Below are positions 17,586 through 27,134 of a stretch of DNA of 42,629 nucleotides, piece by piece (the stretch's first letter is position 1; each line of letters starts with the position of its first letter). The notes under the pieces are model-generated. The model searched no databases. It was not told the origin of the DNA and was given only the letters and a program-made list of their open reading frames with translations. The position numbers and the translations under genes were made by a program. The DNA lies in NCBI GenBank assembly GCA_934140575.1, contig CAKPBJ010000011.1, positions 1 to 42,629 on the forward strand, in the 5' to 3' direction. The stretch comes from an uncultured Bacilli bacterium. Its GTDB lineage: Bacteria > Bacillota_I > Bacilli_A > RF39 > UBA660.

Positions 17586-18779
17586 CTATAATTTTCTTTT
17601 AGTCTTACTTTTCATTTGAATAAAGCAAATTAATCCTACAATTAAAATTCCAATTACTAAATAATAATTATCTCTGAATGTACTTGGATTAATAATATTG
17701 TCTTTATTTTCTATATTATCTTTCTTATTTTCTAAATCAACATCAAAGGAAGCATCAGATAATGTATTCTCCCCTAATTTATCAACATATCTAAAATTTG
17801 TTCTTTTTAATGCAGCTAAAACATTATTTACATCACTATCTGAAGAAACATCAAACGTAGCGATTTCTTTATCTTTGATATAATAACTCTTACTATTATT
17901 TAAGAATTTCAATGACAAACCATTACCAATTTCACTTACATCCCAATCCAAATCATCAACCACTTTAAAATTACTTATTTTTAATTTATCACTAGTAATA
18001 TTAAATAATACATTGCTTAACATATATTTATAAGAAAAATTAACTCTACATTTAGTTGTCTCACCTTTAGATAATTTATTATTATCACACGTAACTTTTA
18101 ATTGTGGCTTTTCATCAAGTATTTCATAGAATTTATAAACATAAGATGTGTAATATTCATATGTGCCAATATATGTATTTTCTAACTCATCTTTTGTTTT
18201 ATCACATGAAGAATAGAAATAACTACCATATTTTTTATATCTACAAACATCAATTTCTTTCTTATCACCATATTCTATACTATCAAACTTCCATCTAGAT
18301 ATTTTTCCATTTATAGCTGGTAAAACAATTCTACAAAATATATAAATATCATATTTTTTATAAATATTATTTTTCTTACACGAATTAAAGCTCTCTAATA
18401 ATGGTTCTCCAGAAACATCCATTATGCTACCACCACTAGAACTACGAAATAAATACCCATCAGGATACCAAACACGTTTTTCAGCCTTTGAAAAGTCATA
18501 TTTTTTATATTTAATATTTCCTTTAGAATCAATACTATCAATTATATAATATTCAAAATTTATAGCTTTATCTTCATTATGTACTTTAAACTCTTGATTA
18601 TCAACAGGAATATACTTATTGTCAAGTGCAACATCATCCCCACTAATAAATTCAGCCTTATCAATATTTTCCTCCCAAATAGTCCAATTATATCCTTTTG
18701 CCTCCACACCAAAAGGTAAAGTTAACAATACAAACAATATAATTATTAAAAGCCTACTATCTTTCAAAACCTTTTCCAC
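17586..18779 (-). CDS. Secreted, C-terminally anchored protein, paralog A (unknown function)
   Basis: 397 residues from the GTG at 18779, chosen for the GAGGTGG site 7 nt upstream; ATG codons further upstream lack a site. The layout matches the next gene: signal peptide (LLIIILFVLLTLPFGVEA, cleavage before KGYN), Tyr- and Cys-containing outer domain, KVTCDNNKLSKGETTKC with a following beta-rich region, and a C-terminal helix ending in QMKSKTKRK. The last 100 residues are almost identical to paralog B while the middle (around 170-200 and 255-300) has diverged with short insertions. This suggests conserved anchoring with changing outer surfaces. No function is known; a surface or wall role is inferred. 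Confidence 0.7.
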   Translation of the reverse strand: MEKVLKDSRLLIIILFVLLTLPFGVEAKGYNWTIWEENIDKAEFISGDDVALDNKYIPVDNQEFKVHNEDKAINFEYYIIDSIDSKGNIKYKKYDFSKAEKRVWYPDGYLFRSSSGGSIMDVSGEPLLESFNSCKKNNIYKKYDIYIFCRIVLPAINGKISRWKFDSIEYGDKKEIDVCRYKKYGSYFYSSCDKTKDELENTYIGTYEYYTSYVYKFYEILDEKPQLKVTCDNNKLSKGETTKCRVNFSYKYMLSNVLFNITSDKLKISNFKVVDDLDWDVSEIGNGLSLKFLNNSKSYYIKDKEIATFDVSSDSDVNNVLAALKRTNFRYVDKLGENTLSDASFDVDLENKKDNIENKDNIINPSTFRDNYYLVIGILIVGLICFIQMKSKTKRKL

Positions 18780-18830
18780 TCTGCACCACCTCATATTATA
18801 AATAGAGTATAACATAAAAATAGCAAATCA

Positions 18831-18862
18831 AAACAAAAAAATAGAAATCAAGCTTTCTAGTT
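18831..18862 (-). terminator. Possible terminator after the DUF2318 lipoprotein
   Basis: A short GAAA / TTTC-closed stem containing AAGCTT, directly followed on the minus strand by TATTTTTTTG. It overlaps the end of the gene and is imperfect. Confidence 0.4.
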
Positions 18863-19384
18863 TCCTTTAGTTGGTCCTTTCCAATTTTCAAACTTTTCTT
18901 TTAACTTTTTTAATTGTTCTGTACCGATTAATATCTCATTATCTGTCTCTGTTTTATCTTCTATCGCAATTGGATTACAACCATCATCTACTAAATTATC
19001 AAGTTCATCTATAAAAAACATATTTCCACAATTTTGACATTGAATCTTATCACCAACTTGAACAAAATAAGCATAAGGAGAACCTCCACAACTTTGGCAA
19101 GTATCAACTACAACTTTAACATCACCTTTTGAATCTTTTACTGCAAGTAATCCAACAATCACACCATCAACATCATAATTTATATAAGTTACTTTATCAG
19201 TTATTTTACTTTTATCAATTACTATCTTTCCATCTGAATTTACTTTAGCATCAACAACATTCCCAACTGCTTCTTTTAAATTAACTGGTGTCTTTTCATC
19301 AGAAGATGAATTATCATTACTACAACCAGTAATTAAAAACATTGAAGATAATATTACTAAAAATAATGTAATATTTTTTTTCAT
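18857..19384 (-). CDS. DUF2318 lipoprotein
   Basis: 175 residues. A lipoprotein signal peptide ends in LITGC (lipidated Cys21). The body carries DTCQSCGG, then QCQNCG and later DDGCNP: the Cys pairs and GCNP of DUF2318, a domain thought to bind metal or a redox centre outside the cell. It starts on the TAATG junction with copZ (one-base overlap, AGGAGGT upstream) and is the last gene of the copper block. Its role with copper is inferred from this position; it may bind or reduce the metal outside the membrane. Confidence 0.8.
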   Translation of the reverse strand: MKKNITLFLVILSSMFLITGCSNDNSSSDEKTPVNLKEAVGNVVDAKVNSDGKIVIDKSKITDKVTYINYDVDGVIVGLLAVKDSKGDVKVVVDTCQSCGGSPYAYFVQVGDKIQCQNCGNMFFIDELDNLVDDGCNPIAIEDKTETDNEILIGTEQLKKLKEKFENWKGPTKGN

Positions 19385-19614
19385 TATACCTCCTCTATTT
19401 TAGTAACTTTATATTCTAAATCATTTATTCTTTGTTCAATCTCTTCTTTATTTAATTTATCAGTATATGTAATAACTGCTTCTTTCTTTTCTAAATTAAC
19501 TTTTACTTTTGAAACATTATCAATACCTTTTAAAGTACTCTCTACTTTACTAGCACAATGTACACACATCATCCCTTCAATTCCAACTATCATTTTATTT
19601 TTCTTACTAAACAT
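19384..19614 (-). CDS. copZ: CopZ-like copper chaperone (HMA domain)
   Basis: 76 residues forming one heavy-metal-associated domain. The metal motif reads GMMCVHCAS, a form of the GMxCxxC consensus, with a V-x-V-x-L-x-K-K strand after it. CopZ proteins carry Cu(I) to the ATPase. The start is 1 nt after the copA stop region with GGAGGAG inside the copA end. An N-terminal KKNK gives a slight positive charge. Confidence 0.9.
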   Translation of the reverse strand: MFSKKNKMIVGIEGMMCVHCASKVESTLKGIDNVSKVKVNLEKKEAVITYTDKLNKEEIEQRINDLEYKVTKIEEV

Positions 19615-19615
19615 A

Positions 19616-21808
19616 TTATTTACTCCTCCATTTCTTTAACCTTAAAGCATTTATTATTACTGTTAAACTAGATATTGTCATAGCACCACCCGCAATCATT
19701 GGATTCATTGAAATTCCAAATGGCTTTAATAGTCCTATCGCAATAGGTATCATACAAACATTATAAAAAAATGCCCAAAATAAATTTTCTTTTATATTTA
19801 TTAATGTTCTTTTACTAATATCTATCAAATTATAAATATTATTCAAATTATCATTCATTAAAATTACATCACTTGAGTCACCGGCAATATCAGTTCCTGA
19901 ATTTAGACTTACTCCAATATCTGCAATTGCGAGACTTGGCGCATCATTTATTCCATCTCCTATCATCATAACTTGCTTATTATCACTCATTATCTTTTTA
20001 ACTACTTCACTTTTTTCTTTAGGTAAAACGTTAGCTATCACTTCTTTTATTCCAATTTCTTCAGCAATTATTTTTGCCGTATTTTCATTATCACCAGAAA
20101 GCATTATAACATTTTTATTATTTTTAATTAATTTACTAACAACACTTCTAGCTTCTTTTCTTACAATATCTTTTACTCCAATTAAAGCAATTACTTTATT
20201 ATCCTCTACAACATAAACTATACTATTTCCAGATAAAGATAATTCATCCTCCTCAGACTCATATGTATTTTTTATCTTCAACTTAGTCAGTACTTTATTA
20301 CTTCCAATAAAATATTTTTTATCATCAATTGTCGCACTTAAACCAACACCTTCAATATTTTTAAAATCAGCAACTAACTTATCACTCCTATATTCTTTAA
20401 AGGCATTAGCTATTGGATGAGTTGAATTACTCTCAAGTGCCGAAGCAAGTTTTAATAATTCTTTATCACTATAATCACTAAAATTAAATACCTTTGATAT
20501 TTTTAATAATCCATATGTTAATGTACCAGTTTTATCAAATATAACTGTATCTACTTTATTAGCATTTTCTAGTGTTTCAGATTTTTTTACAAGAATTCCG
20601 TTTTTTGCACATACTCCCTCAGAAACAACTATCGCAAGAGGTGTTGCTAAACCTAAAGCACATGGACATGCAACAACTAAAACCGTGACACTTGCTGTAA
20701 TTGCTTCACTAAATTCCATTCCAAGAACTAAATATGATATAAAAGTAATAAGTGCAATAATTATTATTCCTGGTACAAAATAACTACTTACTTTATCAGC
20801 CACTCTCGCAATAGGAGCCTTTGTATTTGTTGCTTCTACTACTAATCTAACAATCTCAGAAATAGTCGAATCTTTTCCAATCTTTCTTGCTTCGTAATTA
20901 ATAACTCCATCTATATTATAAGAACCAGCAATTATCTTGTCCCCTACACCTTTTTTTACTGGAATTGACTCTCCACTAATAAACGCTTCATCAAAATGTG
21001 CCTCCCCATTTGTAATTACTCCATCTACCGCTATTTTCATTCCAGGCTTAGCAACTAATATATCACCTTTATTAATCATATCAAGACTAACTTCAACTTC
21101 CTTATCACCTTTCTTTAATAAAGCAGTTTTAGGAGTTATTGTTACTAAATCCTTAATCGCATCTTTAGTCTTTTCTTTACTCATTCCATCTATGTATCTA
21201 CCAAGTTTTATAAGATAAAGTATTATACAACAACTCTCAAAATAAAGTACCTCAACTGCCATTTCATTTCCCATAAATATAAGTATCATATTATAAGTAC
21301 TATATATAAAACTAGCCATAACTCCAAGCATTACTAATGTATCCATATTAGGAGATTTATATTTAATATTTTTAATTCCATTAATTATTATATCTCTTCC
21401 AAAATATATAAAATATAAAGTAAATACAAATAAACATACAGAGTAATTAATAGGATACTTCATCATATTAAGAAATGGTATTACAGGAAGACCAACCATA
21501 TGTGACATAGAAATATATAACACTATAATTGCTAGTATTCCATTGATAAGTAAATATATATTTTTATTATCCTTCTTATTATCCTCCATTTCATCATATT
21601 CACCTAACGATTTAAATCCTGCATCAATTACAAATTTATTCAAATCATCTATACTTAATTTTTCTTCATCATAACTTATACTTGCAGTTGCCATTACTAA
21701 ATTTACTAAAGCATCATCAATCCCCTCTTGCTTACTTAAATACTTTTCTAAAGAAGAAGAACAAGCACTACAAGTCATACCATCTATTTTTAAAATAATC
21801 TTTTTCAT
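19616..21808 (-). CDS. copA: CopA-type Cu(+)-exporting P1B ATPase
   Basis: 730 residues from the ATG at 21808 (AAGGA upstream); the longer frame would overlap the upstream gene. One N-terminal HMA domain (GMTCSACSS, Cys13 and Cys16), eight expected membrane segments, actuator motif SGESIPV, the intramembrane copper motif CPC (381-383) in VACPCALGLATP, phosphorylation site DKTGT (Asp425), HP motif in STHPIA, and GDGINDAPSLA. The enzyme pumps Cu(I) out of the cytoplasm using ATP. It sits between the TauE/cupredoxin fusion and copZ with gaps of 1 nt, so all are one transcript. Confidence 0.93.
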   Translation of the reverse strand: MKKIILKIDGMTCSACSSSLEKYLSKQEGIDDALVNLVMATASISYDEEKLSIDDLNKFVIDAGFKSLGEYDEMEDNKKDNKNIYLLINGILAIIVLYISMSHMVGLPVIPFLNMMKYPINYSVCLFVFTLYFIYFGRDIIINGIKNIKYKSPNMDTLVMLGVMASFIYSTYNMILIFMGNEMAVEVLYFESCCIILYLIKLGRYIDGMSKEKTKDAIKDLVTITPKTALLKKGDKEVEVSLDMINKGDILVAKPGMKIAVDGVITNGEAHFDEAFISGESIPVKKGVGDKIIAGSYNIDGVINYEARKIGKDSTISEIVRLVVEATNTKAPIARVADKVSSYFVPGIIIIALITFISYLVLGMEFSEAITASVTVLVVACPCALGLATPLAIVVSEGVCAKNGILVKKSETLENANKVDTVIFDKTGTLTYGLLKISKVFNFSDYSDKELLKLASALESNSTHPIANAFKEYRSDKLVADFKNIEGVGLSATIDDKKYFIGSNKVLTKLKIKNTYESEEDELSLSGNSIVYVVEDNKVIALIGVKDIVRKEARSVVSKLIKNNKNVIMLSGDNENTAKIIAEEIGIKEVIANVLPKEKSEVVKKIMSDNKQVMMIGDGINDAPSLAIADIGVSLNSGTDIAGDSSDVILMNDNLNNIYNLIDISKRTLINIKENLFWAFFYNVCMIPIAIGLLKPFGISMNPMIAGGAMTISSLTVIINALRLKKWRSK

Positions 21809-21809
21809 A

Positions 21810-23102
21810 TTAATCCTTCCTAAAATACTTTCTATTATCAATAACCTTAATAGTATTATTAATCATATTCATCCAACAATTCATTGTATATTCACCGGTC
21901 TCGCTAGGCATAAACCAAATAATATTCTCACCACTTTTCAAATGTTTCTTAATAGAATACTTACCTATTACAATCTCATTATTACAACCAGTCAAATACT
22001 CTTTAGAAACATTTATAATAAGTTTTACTTTAATACCCTTCTGTACAATTATATCATCATATGAAGAATAAGATAAATCAATATTAACTTCCTGATATCC
22101 ACCTTTAATAACAGAAGCAGTATAGTCCCCATAACTATTAAAAATTGAATTAACATTAAATCCTAAAGTACTAATACCTCTACTAATCATAATAAAAGAT
22201 AATATAAGTATTAAAACAGAAGCAATCTTATTAATAATAATTTTCCATCTTTTCTTTAAAACATTTACTAAAAGACCAGTAAAAAGCATCAAAGGCACAG
22301 TCCCAATACCAAACACAAACATAGAAAATGCTCCACTAATAAAACTACCAGTTGATAAAGCATACACCTGCATTGCTTGTAAAGGTCCACATGGCATTAA
22401 CCCATTAAAAAGTCCAATCACAAAAGGATTTTTATTTCTTAACTTATATTTATAATGTATACTTTTTACCTTTAAAATACCAAGCATATTAAGTGCCATA
22501 AAAAGCATAATTATTGCGGAAATTAAAATTATTATCCCAGAAATAATATCATTAAAATAAATCACTCCTCCAAGAAGTCCAACTATTCCACCAATAATAG
22601 TATAAGAAATAACCCTCCCAACATTATATAATAATGGTCTTTTAATATTATTGTTATTTCCAACAACACTCATTAAATTAATAGCTCCACACATACTAAT
22701 ACAATGAATACTAGTAAGAAGTCCAATTACAAATAACATAGAATAAGATACACTACTATCAATTTCTGGTATAACGTTAAATATATTGTACCCAAAAATC
22801 TTATAAAGAATAAAAAATAAAATTACTATAAAAAAACTAATCAAAATAAATTCATATAATTTAATATTATCTTTTAAATCATTAATATTATCACTAATAT
22901 ATGTATCATTTGTAATATATCCAATATCATTAATACTCTTAATAACTTTTTTCTTACTTAAGTATCCACTATAAGTAATACAAGCAATATAGTTATAAAA
23001 ACTAACATCTTTAATATTATTAATAGAAAGTAAAGCATTTTTAATTACATTTTCACAATGACTACAATGCATACCATCTATTTTTACATAAATTTTAGGC
23101 AT
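21810..23102 (-). CDS. HMA - TauE/SafE membrane - cupredoxin fusion protein
   Basis: 430 residues from the ATG at 23102 (AGAGGTGA upstream). Residues 1-65 are an HMA domain (GMHCSHCEN). Residues 80-330 hold about six membrane segments with SIHCISMCGAINL and GLMPCGPLQAMQVYAL, the paired Cys/Pro-Cys-Gly signatures of the TauE/SafE-DsbD-like family. Residues 340-430 form an extracytoplasmic cupredoxin-like domain ending PSETGEYTMNCWMNM, the Cys and Met ligands of copper-binding cupredoxins. The architecture suggests a path for copper (or electrons) from cytoplasmic HMA to outer cupredoxin. It is known from other Bacillota as an unstudied family. Copper handling is supported by copA and copZ downstream. 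Confidence 0.85.
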   Translation of the reverse strand: MPKIYVKIDGMHCSHCENVIKNALLSINNIKDVSFYNYIACITYSGYLSKKKVIKSINDIGYITNDTYISDNINDLKDNIKLYEFILISFFIVILFFILYKIFGYNIFNVIPEIDSSVSYSMLFVIGLLTSIHCISMCGAINLMSVVGNNNNIKRPLLYNVGRVISYTIIGGIVGLLGGVIYFNDIISGIIILISAIIMLFMALNMLGILKVKSIHYKYKLRNKNPFVIGLFNGLMPCGPLQAMQVYALSTGSFISGAFSMFVFGIGTVPLMLFTGLLVNVLKKRWKIIINKIASVLILILSFIMISRGISTLGFNVNSIFNSYGDYTASVIKGGYQEVNIDLSYSSYDDIIVQKGIKVKLIINVSKEYLTGCNNEIVIGKYSIKKHLKSGENIIWFMPSETGEYTMNCWMNMINNTIKVIDNRKYFRKD

Positions 23103-23141
23103 AAATATCACCTCTCTATCAATAATAAATAAATCCAATTT

Positions 23142-23186
23142 TAAAAAAAATAAACTCATAGTTGAAACTACTCAACTACGAGTTGA
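23142..23186 (-). terminator. Terminator or attenuator between the XRE regulator and the copper genes
   Basis: Stem ACTCGTAGTTGA / TCAACTATGAGT (one G-U pair) followed on the minus strand by TTATTTTTTTTAA. It lies between the regulator stop at 23191 and the fusion gene, so the copper genes are either read through partially or have a promoter of their own in the roughly 40 nt that remain. Confidence 0.8.
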
Positions 23187-23190
23187 AAAA

Positions 23191-23910
23191 TTATTTACAA
23201 TCTTCTTCTATCATTATAGGTAACTCATAAGTAATGTTTTTATTATCTCCTGAAACAACAACTATTTCTAATACTAATTTAGATTTACTAAACATAGGAC
23301 AATTCGCAACCTGATGATCCATCTTAACTTTAATATTCTCTAAATATGAAACAAGAGTTTCATTACTACCACTATCACAAGAATTAATCTTAGTTTTTAC
23401 ATTATCCTTTTCTTCATACAATGTACATTTTAATTTCTTATAAACTAAGGAAGAATCATTTCCAGTATAATCAACATTATTAATAATTAAAGAAGTTCTA
23501 TTATCAGTCCTAACTACAGTACCAGATATATTAAAATCTTGATTATTAGTATGTACTTCATCTATTTTATAATTATCTTTATTACTTCTAAAGTAAATAT
23601 AAAAACCACAAACAATTATAATAATTACCAGTAGAATAAATAAACCAATATAAATATAATTAAACTTTCTATGACATTTATTTCCACAGTTACATTTATC
23701 TTTTACTCCACCATTAATAATTTCATCTATTCCAACGTTAAATAAATTACTTATTTCTTTTAAAGTACTCATATCAGGTAAATTCTTACCATTTTCCCAT
23801 TTAGAAACAGCCTGAAAAGTGACACATAACTTATCAGCAAACTCTTTCTGTGACAAGTTATTTTCTTTTCTTAATTTTCGAATATATTCACCAATTTTCT
23901 CTTGATTCAT
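23191..23910 (-). CDS. Membrane-anchored XRE regulator with Cys cluster, possible copper regulator
   Basis: 239 residues, ATG at 23910 after GTGGAGGTT. Residues 1-65 are an XRE helix-turn-helix (LSQKEFADKLCVTFQAVSKWENG). Then comes a Cys/His cluster CNCGNKCHRK (73-82), one membrane helix (about 86-108) and an outer domain of about 125 residues with paired Cys residues. A metal-binding cluster between DNA-binding domain and membrane, just upstream of copper genes, suggests a one-component sensor of metal or envelope stress. That is inference: the same HTH-helix layout occurs in many genes of unknown signal. A strong terminator separates it from the copper genes. Confidence 0.75.
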   Translation of the reverse strand: MNQEKIGEYIRKLRKENNLSQKEFADKLCVTFQAVSKWENGKNLPDMSTLKEISNLFNVGIDEIINGGVKDKCNCGNKCHRKFNYIYIGLFILLVIIIIVCGFYIYFRSNKDNYKIDEVHTNNQDFNISGTVVRTDNRTSLIINNVDYTGNDSSLVYKKLKCTLYEEKDNVKTKINSCDSGSNETLVSYLENIKVKMDHQVANCPMFSKSKLVLEIVVVSGDNKNITYELPIMIEEDCK

Positions 23911-24018
23911 AAAATAACCTCCACTACAAGTAACATCCCAATTATAACATAAAAAAAATTTTAAATATCAATAAATGATAATTAAAATTATTTTTCAAAT
24001 AAATTACACAATTTATAA

Positions 24019-24408
24019 TTATATCTTAGTAGGAATTAAATATTCAAAACCTGGTATATTTCTAAGAATCATATAAATAATTAAAAAACCGGCAAAAACT
24101 ATAAGTATTTTTACACTTAAAATTCTAAATTCACCATATCTAATATATACATACATTGTATATATAAAATATGGTATAAATAAAACTAAAGATATAAAAA
24201 TTAATGGATTATATCTAAAAGCTTGATAGAAATTCAAATGAATAATAGCTTTAATCATCCTAGTACTTCCACAACCAGCACAATAAATATTAAATAATTC
24301 TCTATAAATACATTTATACCTTATATTTTCTAAAAAAATAACTATTAAATAAATTGAAATAAATAATAATATTGTATAACTTATAACTTTAATTATTCTT
24401 TTTTTCAT
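24019..24408 (-). CDS. DUF2752 membrane protein
   Basis: 129 residues with three or four membrane helices. The DUF2752 signature is present: YCAGCGSTRMIKAIIHLNFYQAFRYNPL (shown here only as landmarks CAGCGSTR and RYNPL). The family has no assigned function; members often sit near zinc-ribbon membrane proteins, as here. The ATG is 2 nt beyond the stop of the upstream zinc-ribbon gene, so the two are coupled. Confidence 0.85.
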   Translation of the reverse strand: MKKRIIKVISYTILLFISIYLIVIFLENIRYKCIYRELFNIYCAGCGSTRMIKAIIHLNFYQAFRYNPLIFISLVLFIPYFIYTMYVYIRYGEFRILSVKILIVFAGFLIIYMILRNIPGFEYLIPTKI

Positions 24409-24410
24409 AT

Positions 24411-24818
24411 TTAATATATCTCAGTTGCAAATGAAGAAATAATACCTAATGCATAAAATAGAACAATAAGAATAAGTAAAATTGCACTTAAAACAATACC
24501 TGCAATTGCTAATTCTTTTCCACCTTTTCCAGTCTTGTTACAATTTACAAGTCCAACAATAGAAAAAATCAATCCTAAAAAAGATGTTCCACCACAACAT
24601 AAAATTGAAACAAGTGATAAAATAAAGCCCGTAACTGCAAACCCATCTGTCTGATTATTTTGTATAGGTTGACTATTATTAAAAGACTGAGTATTGTTAA
24701 CTGATTGAAAATTATTAACAGGAATAGAAGCATTATTATTAATTACATTCCCACAATTACCACATACATTATCATCTAAGCCAACTTCACTACCACAATT
24801 ACTACAAAATTTAGCCAT
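24411..24818 (-). CDS. Zinc-ribbon DUF4190-like membrane protein
   Basis: 135 residues from the ATG at 24818, with AAAGGAGG upstream; the longer frame reads back across the end of another gene. An N-terminal zinc ribbon has two CxxC knuckles (FCSNCGSEVG and NVCGNCGN). An Asn/Gln-rich linker follows, then two hydrophobic segments with the DUF4190 pattern FAVTGFILSLVSILCC and IAGIVLSAILLILI. The Cys pair at the membrane border (LCCGG) is typical. Function unknown. It forms a unit with the DUF2752 gene. Confidence 0.85.
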   Translation of the reverse strand: MAKFCSNCGSEVGLDDNVCGNCGNVINNNASIPVNNFQSVNNTQSFNNSQPIQNNQTDGFAVTGFILSLVSILCCGGTSFLGLIFSIVGLVNCNKTGKGGKELAIAGIVLSAILLILIVLFYALGIISSFATEIY

Positions 24819-24871
24819 AAAAAATACCTCCTTTAATTTAATAATATCATATTCGTGAAAAAGAACAAAAT

Positions 24872-24897
24872 AAAAAAACATATTACTTTGAATATGT
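24872..24897 (-). terminator. Terminator of the DUF2975-XRE-DUF4153 operon
   Basis: ACATATT-CAAAGT-AATATGT with TTTTTTTA after it on the minus strand. The DUF4153-type stop codon lies within the hairpin loop. Confidence 0.75.
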
Positions 24898-26307
24898 CTT
24901 CTTAAGCTTTTTATAAGCCATATATTTTGAAACATTAAACTCAAGTATATCTCTACTATAAGAATCAATAATAATCTCTTTATAATATTTTATATCAGAA
25001 ATATTATACTTATCTTTTAATTTACCATCCAACTTTAAAATATTATTAACTGAAGAAGAATTAGCAGAATAAACTAAATAAGAAACATCAAACTTCTCTT
25101 CACTAACTCTACCATCTAAATATCTATTAACATTATTATATGAAATTATATAATCAAAATTCATAAAATTAATAATAACATACCAAATAATAAATATATT
25201 AAAATAAACCTTCATCAAATCAAATTTCTTATCAAAAATAAATAGAATTGTTGGAATAAATAAAATTATTTCTAATACTAAAAAGCAATAAACTAAAAGT
25301 CTTAAACTAGTATAACCATATTGTGACTCATATAAATACATTCTATAAAAAGAACTAAATACAATTATAGAGTTAAAAACTATCATTATAAATGTATTAT
25401 TAGTAATAAACTTATCACCCGAGCTACTCTTTTTACTAATAAGTATTAATATAATATTAATAATAGATACAGCTAATAATTGAAAGAACCCTTCTCTTGC
25501 ATATGAAGAATATATATAATTACTAGGAATATCTTTTAAAAATAAAGATTTAATCTGAATAAAACAAAATATTAAATATATAACATTTAAACTAATTAAA
25601 ATCATTTTTACTGTTAAATTTTCTAATTTAATATTTTTAACTTCATATTTTTTTGCTTTAACATTTACTATAGAGTAAAACATACCAGATATTATAATAA
25701 ATATAATAAAGGTATAAATAAGCTTATATATAAATGTAGAAGAAAATAACTGATCTAAAACATCTGAAATTAATGAACTTATATTCCTAAAGATAGACTT
25801 AAATATTAAATCAGCTGATGTTAGTAAAGCAATTATTATAATAAGAATAACTATAGTTAATATAACACTCTTCAAATATTTATAAACTTTATCATTAACT
25901 TTCAAATTAATTTTATTTTTAAGAATATTCATAGCCTCACTAAAACTTCTCAAAGAATTTCTAATTGAATCAAATATAAGTTTTATACTATTTCTAAATA
26001 AATTATAAAAATCTTTCATCTTATTCGTAACAGATAAAACCATATAGTTATATAGTAAAATAATCCCATAATAATTAAAGAAGCTAAACATACTATTATC
26101 AAATATAAGATAAGTTAAACTAAGTAAAATAATAGGAATTATATAAATAAATGCTTTCTTATTCTTAATAAGATTTATTTTTTTCAAATAATAATAAGTA
26201 AATAGTAAAAAGATTAATGTAAAAATAATCATAGATAATCCTTTTACTTTTCCAAAAAACAATATAGTATATAAAATACTAATTAATAAAATAAACAAAT
26301 ATTGCAT
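24883..26307 (-). CDS. DUF4153/DUF4173-type multi-pass membrane protein
   Basis: 474 residues with about eleven hydrophobic helices, no signal peptide. The long helical bundle, with a soluble stretch at about 110-145 (LFRNSIKLIFDSIRNSLRSF) and a hydrophilic C-terminal domain (NRYLDGRVSEEKFDVSYLVY), matches the DUF4153/DUF4173 family found in Bacillota. Its ATG is 2 nt past the stop of the small XRE gene. Function is unknown; in relatives it commonly follows DUF2975 and XRE genes. Confidence 0.75.
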   Translation of the reverse strand: MQYLFILLISILYTILFFGKVKGLSMIIFTLIFLLFTYYYLKKINLIKNKKAFIYIIPIILLSLTYLIFDNSMFSFFNYYGIILLYNYMVLSVTNKMKDFYNLFRNSIKLIFDSIRNSLRSFSEAMNILKNKINLKVNDKVYKYLKSVILTIVILIIIIALLTSADLIFKSIFRNISSLISDVLDQLFSSTFIYKLIYTFIIFIIISGMFYSIVNVKAKKYEVKNIKLENLTVKMILISLNVIYLIFCFIQIKSLFLKDIPSNYIYSSYAREGFFQLLAVSIINIILILISKKSSSGDKFITNNTFIMIVFNSIIVFSSFYRMYLYESQYGYTSLRLLVYCFLVLEIILFIPTILFIFDKKFDLMKVYFNIFIIWYVIINFMNFDYIISYNNVNRYLDGRVSEEKFDVSYLVYSANSSSVNNILKLDGKLKDKYNISDIKYYKEIIIDSYSRDILEFNVSKYMAYKKLKKTYSK

Positions 26308-26309
26308 AA

Positions 26310-26522
26310 CTATTTATCTCCTCGACTTCTATATTCTAAAATGTCCCCTGGTTCGCATTCTAAAACTTCACATAATTTTTCTAATGTACTAAATCTAATT
26401 GCTTTTCCCTTATTGTTCTTTAAAATTGAAAGATTAGCTGGAGTAATACCTACAAGATCAGCTAATTCTAAAAGACCAATCTTTCTCTTCGCCATCATAA
26501 CATCTAAATTAACAACTATCAT
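26310..26522 (-). CDS. Small YozG-type XRE regulator
   Basis: 70 residues, essentially one Cro/C1 helix-turn-helix (LLELADLVGITPANLSILKN) with the C-terminal CEPGDILEY common in the YozG group. It binds DNA as a dimer, probably controlling its own operon. The ATG overlaps the stop of the DUF2975 gene (ATGA), which is the standard arrangement for this pair. Confidence 0.85.
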   Translation of the reverse strand: MIVVNLDVMMAKRKIGLLELADLVGITPANLSILKNNKGKAIRFSTLEKLCEVLECEPGDILEYRSRGDK

Positions 26523-26959
26523 ATTGTAAGATCATTCTCCTCTTTATAACTTGTAGCTTTATAAAATAATTTACTTAAAATATATAAAGCAACTCCAACA
26601 CCAAAGAATAATACTACAAAAAATATCATAACTACATAATAATTTATATAATGACAATTTTTAAATACAAGCAAATAGAAAATATCTAATAACCAACATA
26701 CACTCATTAAAAATGAATATATAGAAGTTCTTCTCATAATTTTAGAATTATTAAATATAAAAGGATTATCATCTTCAATACTCTTAAATAACTTAATAAA
26801 TTGAATCGCAATTAAAAGCATAATCAAACTATTAGGATATACAACTATCATTGAAAATATAGGTCCTTTTAATACAAATGGAAACATTATTACTAATGGT
26901 ATCGCAACAATAATACATATTATTAATACTATTTTTAATAATTTCCCTATCTTTGACAT
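26519..26959 (-). CDS. DUF2975 membrane protein
   Basis: 146 residues from the ATG at 26959 (AGAGGTGATATT upstream). Four membrane helices with the DUF2975 pattern ...LFKSIEDDNPFIFNNSKIMRRTSIYSF, where the DNPF motif follows helix 2. The family is always found beside a YozG-like regulator, and the two probably form a membrane-linked control unit; the mechanism is unknown. First gene of a three-gene operon with the small XRE and DUF4153-type genes. Confidence 0.87.
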   Translation of the reverse strand: MSKIGKLLKIVLIICIIVAIPLVIMFPFVLKGPIFSMIVVYPNSLIMLLIAIQFIKLFKSIEDDNPFIFNNSKIMRRTSIYSFLMSVCWLLDIFYLLVFKNCHYINYYVVMIFFVVLFFGVGVALYILSKLFYKATSYKEENDLTI

Positions 26960-27134
26960 AATATCACCTCTACTTAAAGTATATGCATATTTTATCAATT
27001 GTCAATATTTATTTATCGTTTTTCAATAATTTATATTATTTATATTTTACTTTAGAAAATTCTTTATAAACTTAATTTATTAGAATTACTTAAAATCAAA
27101 TAAAAAAAGAGAAAATAAATTCTCTTATTACACA

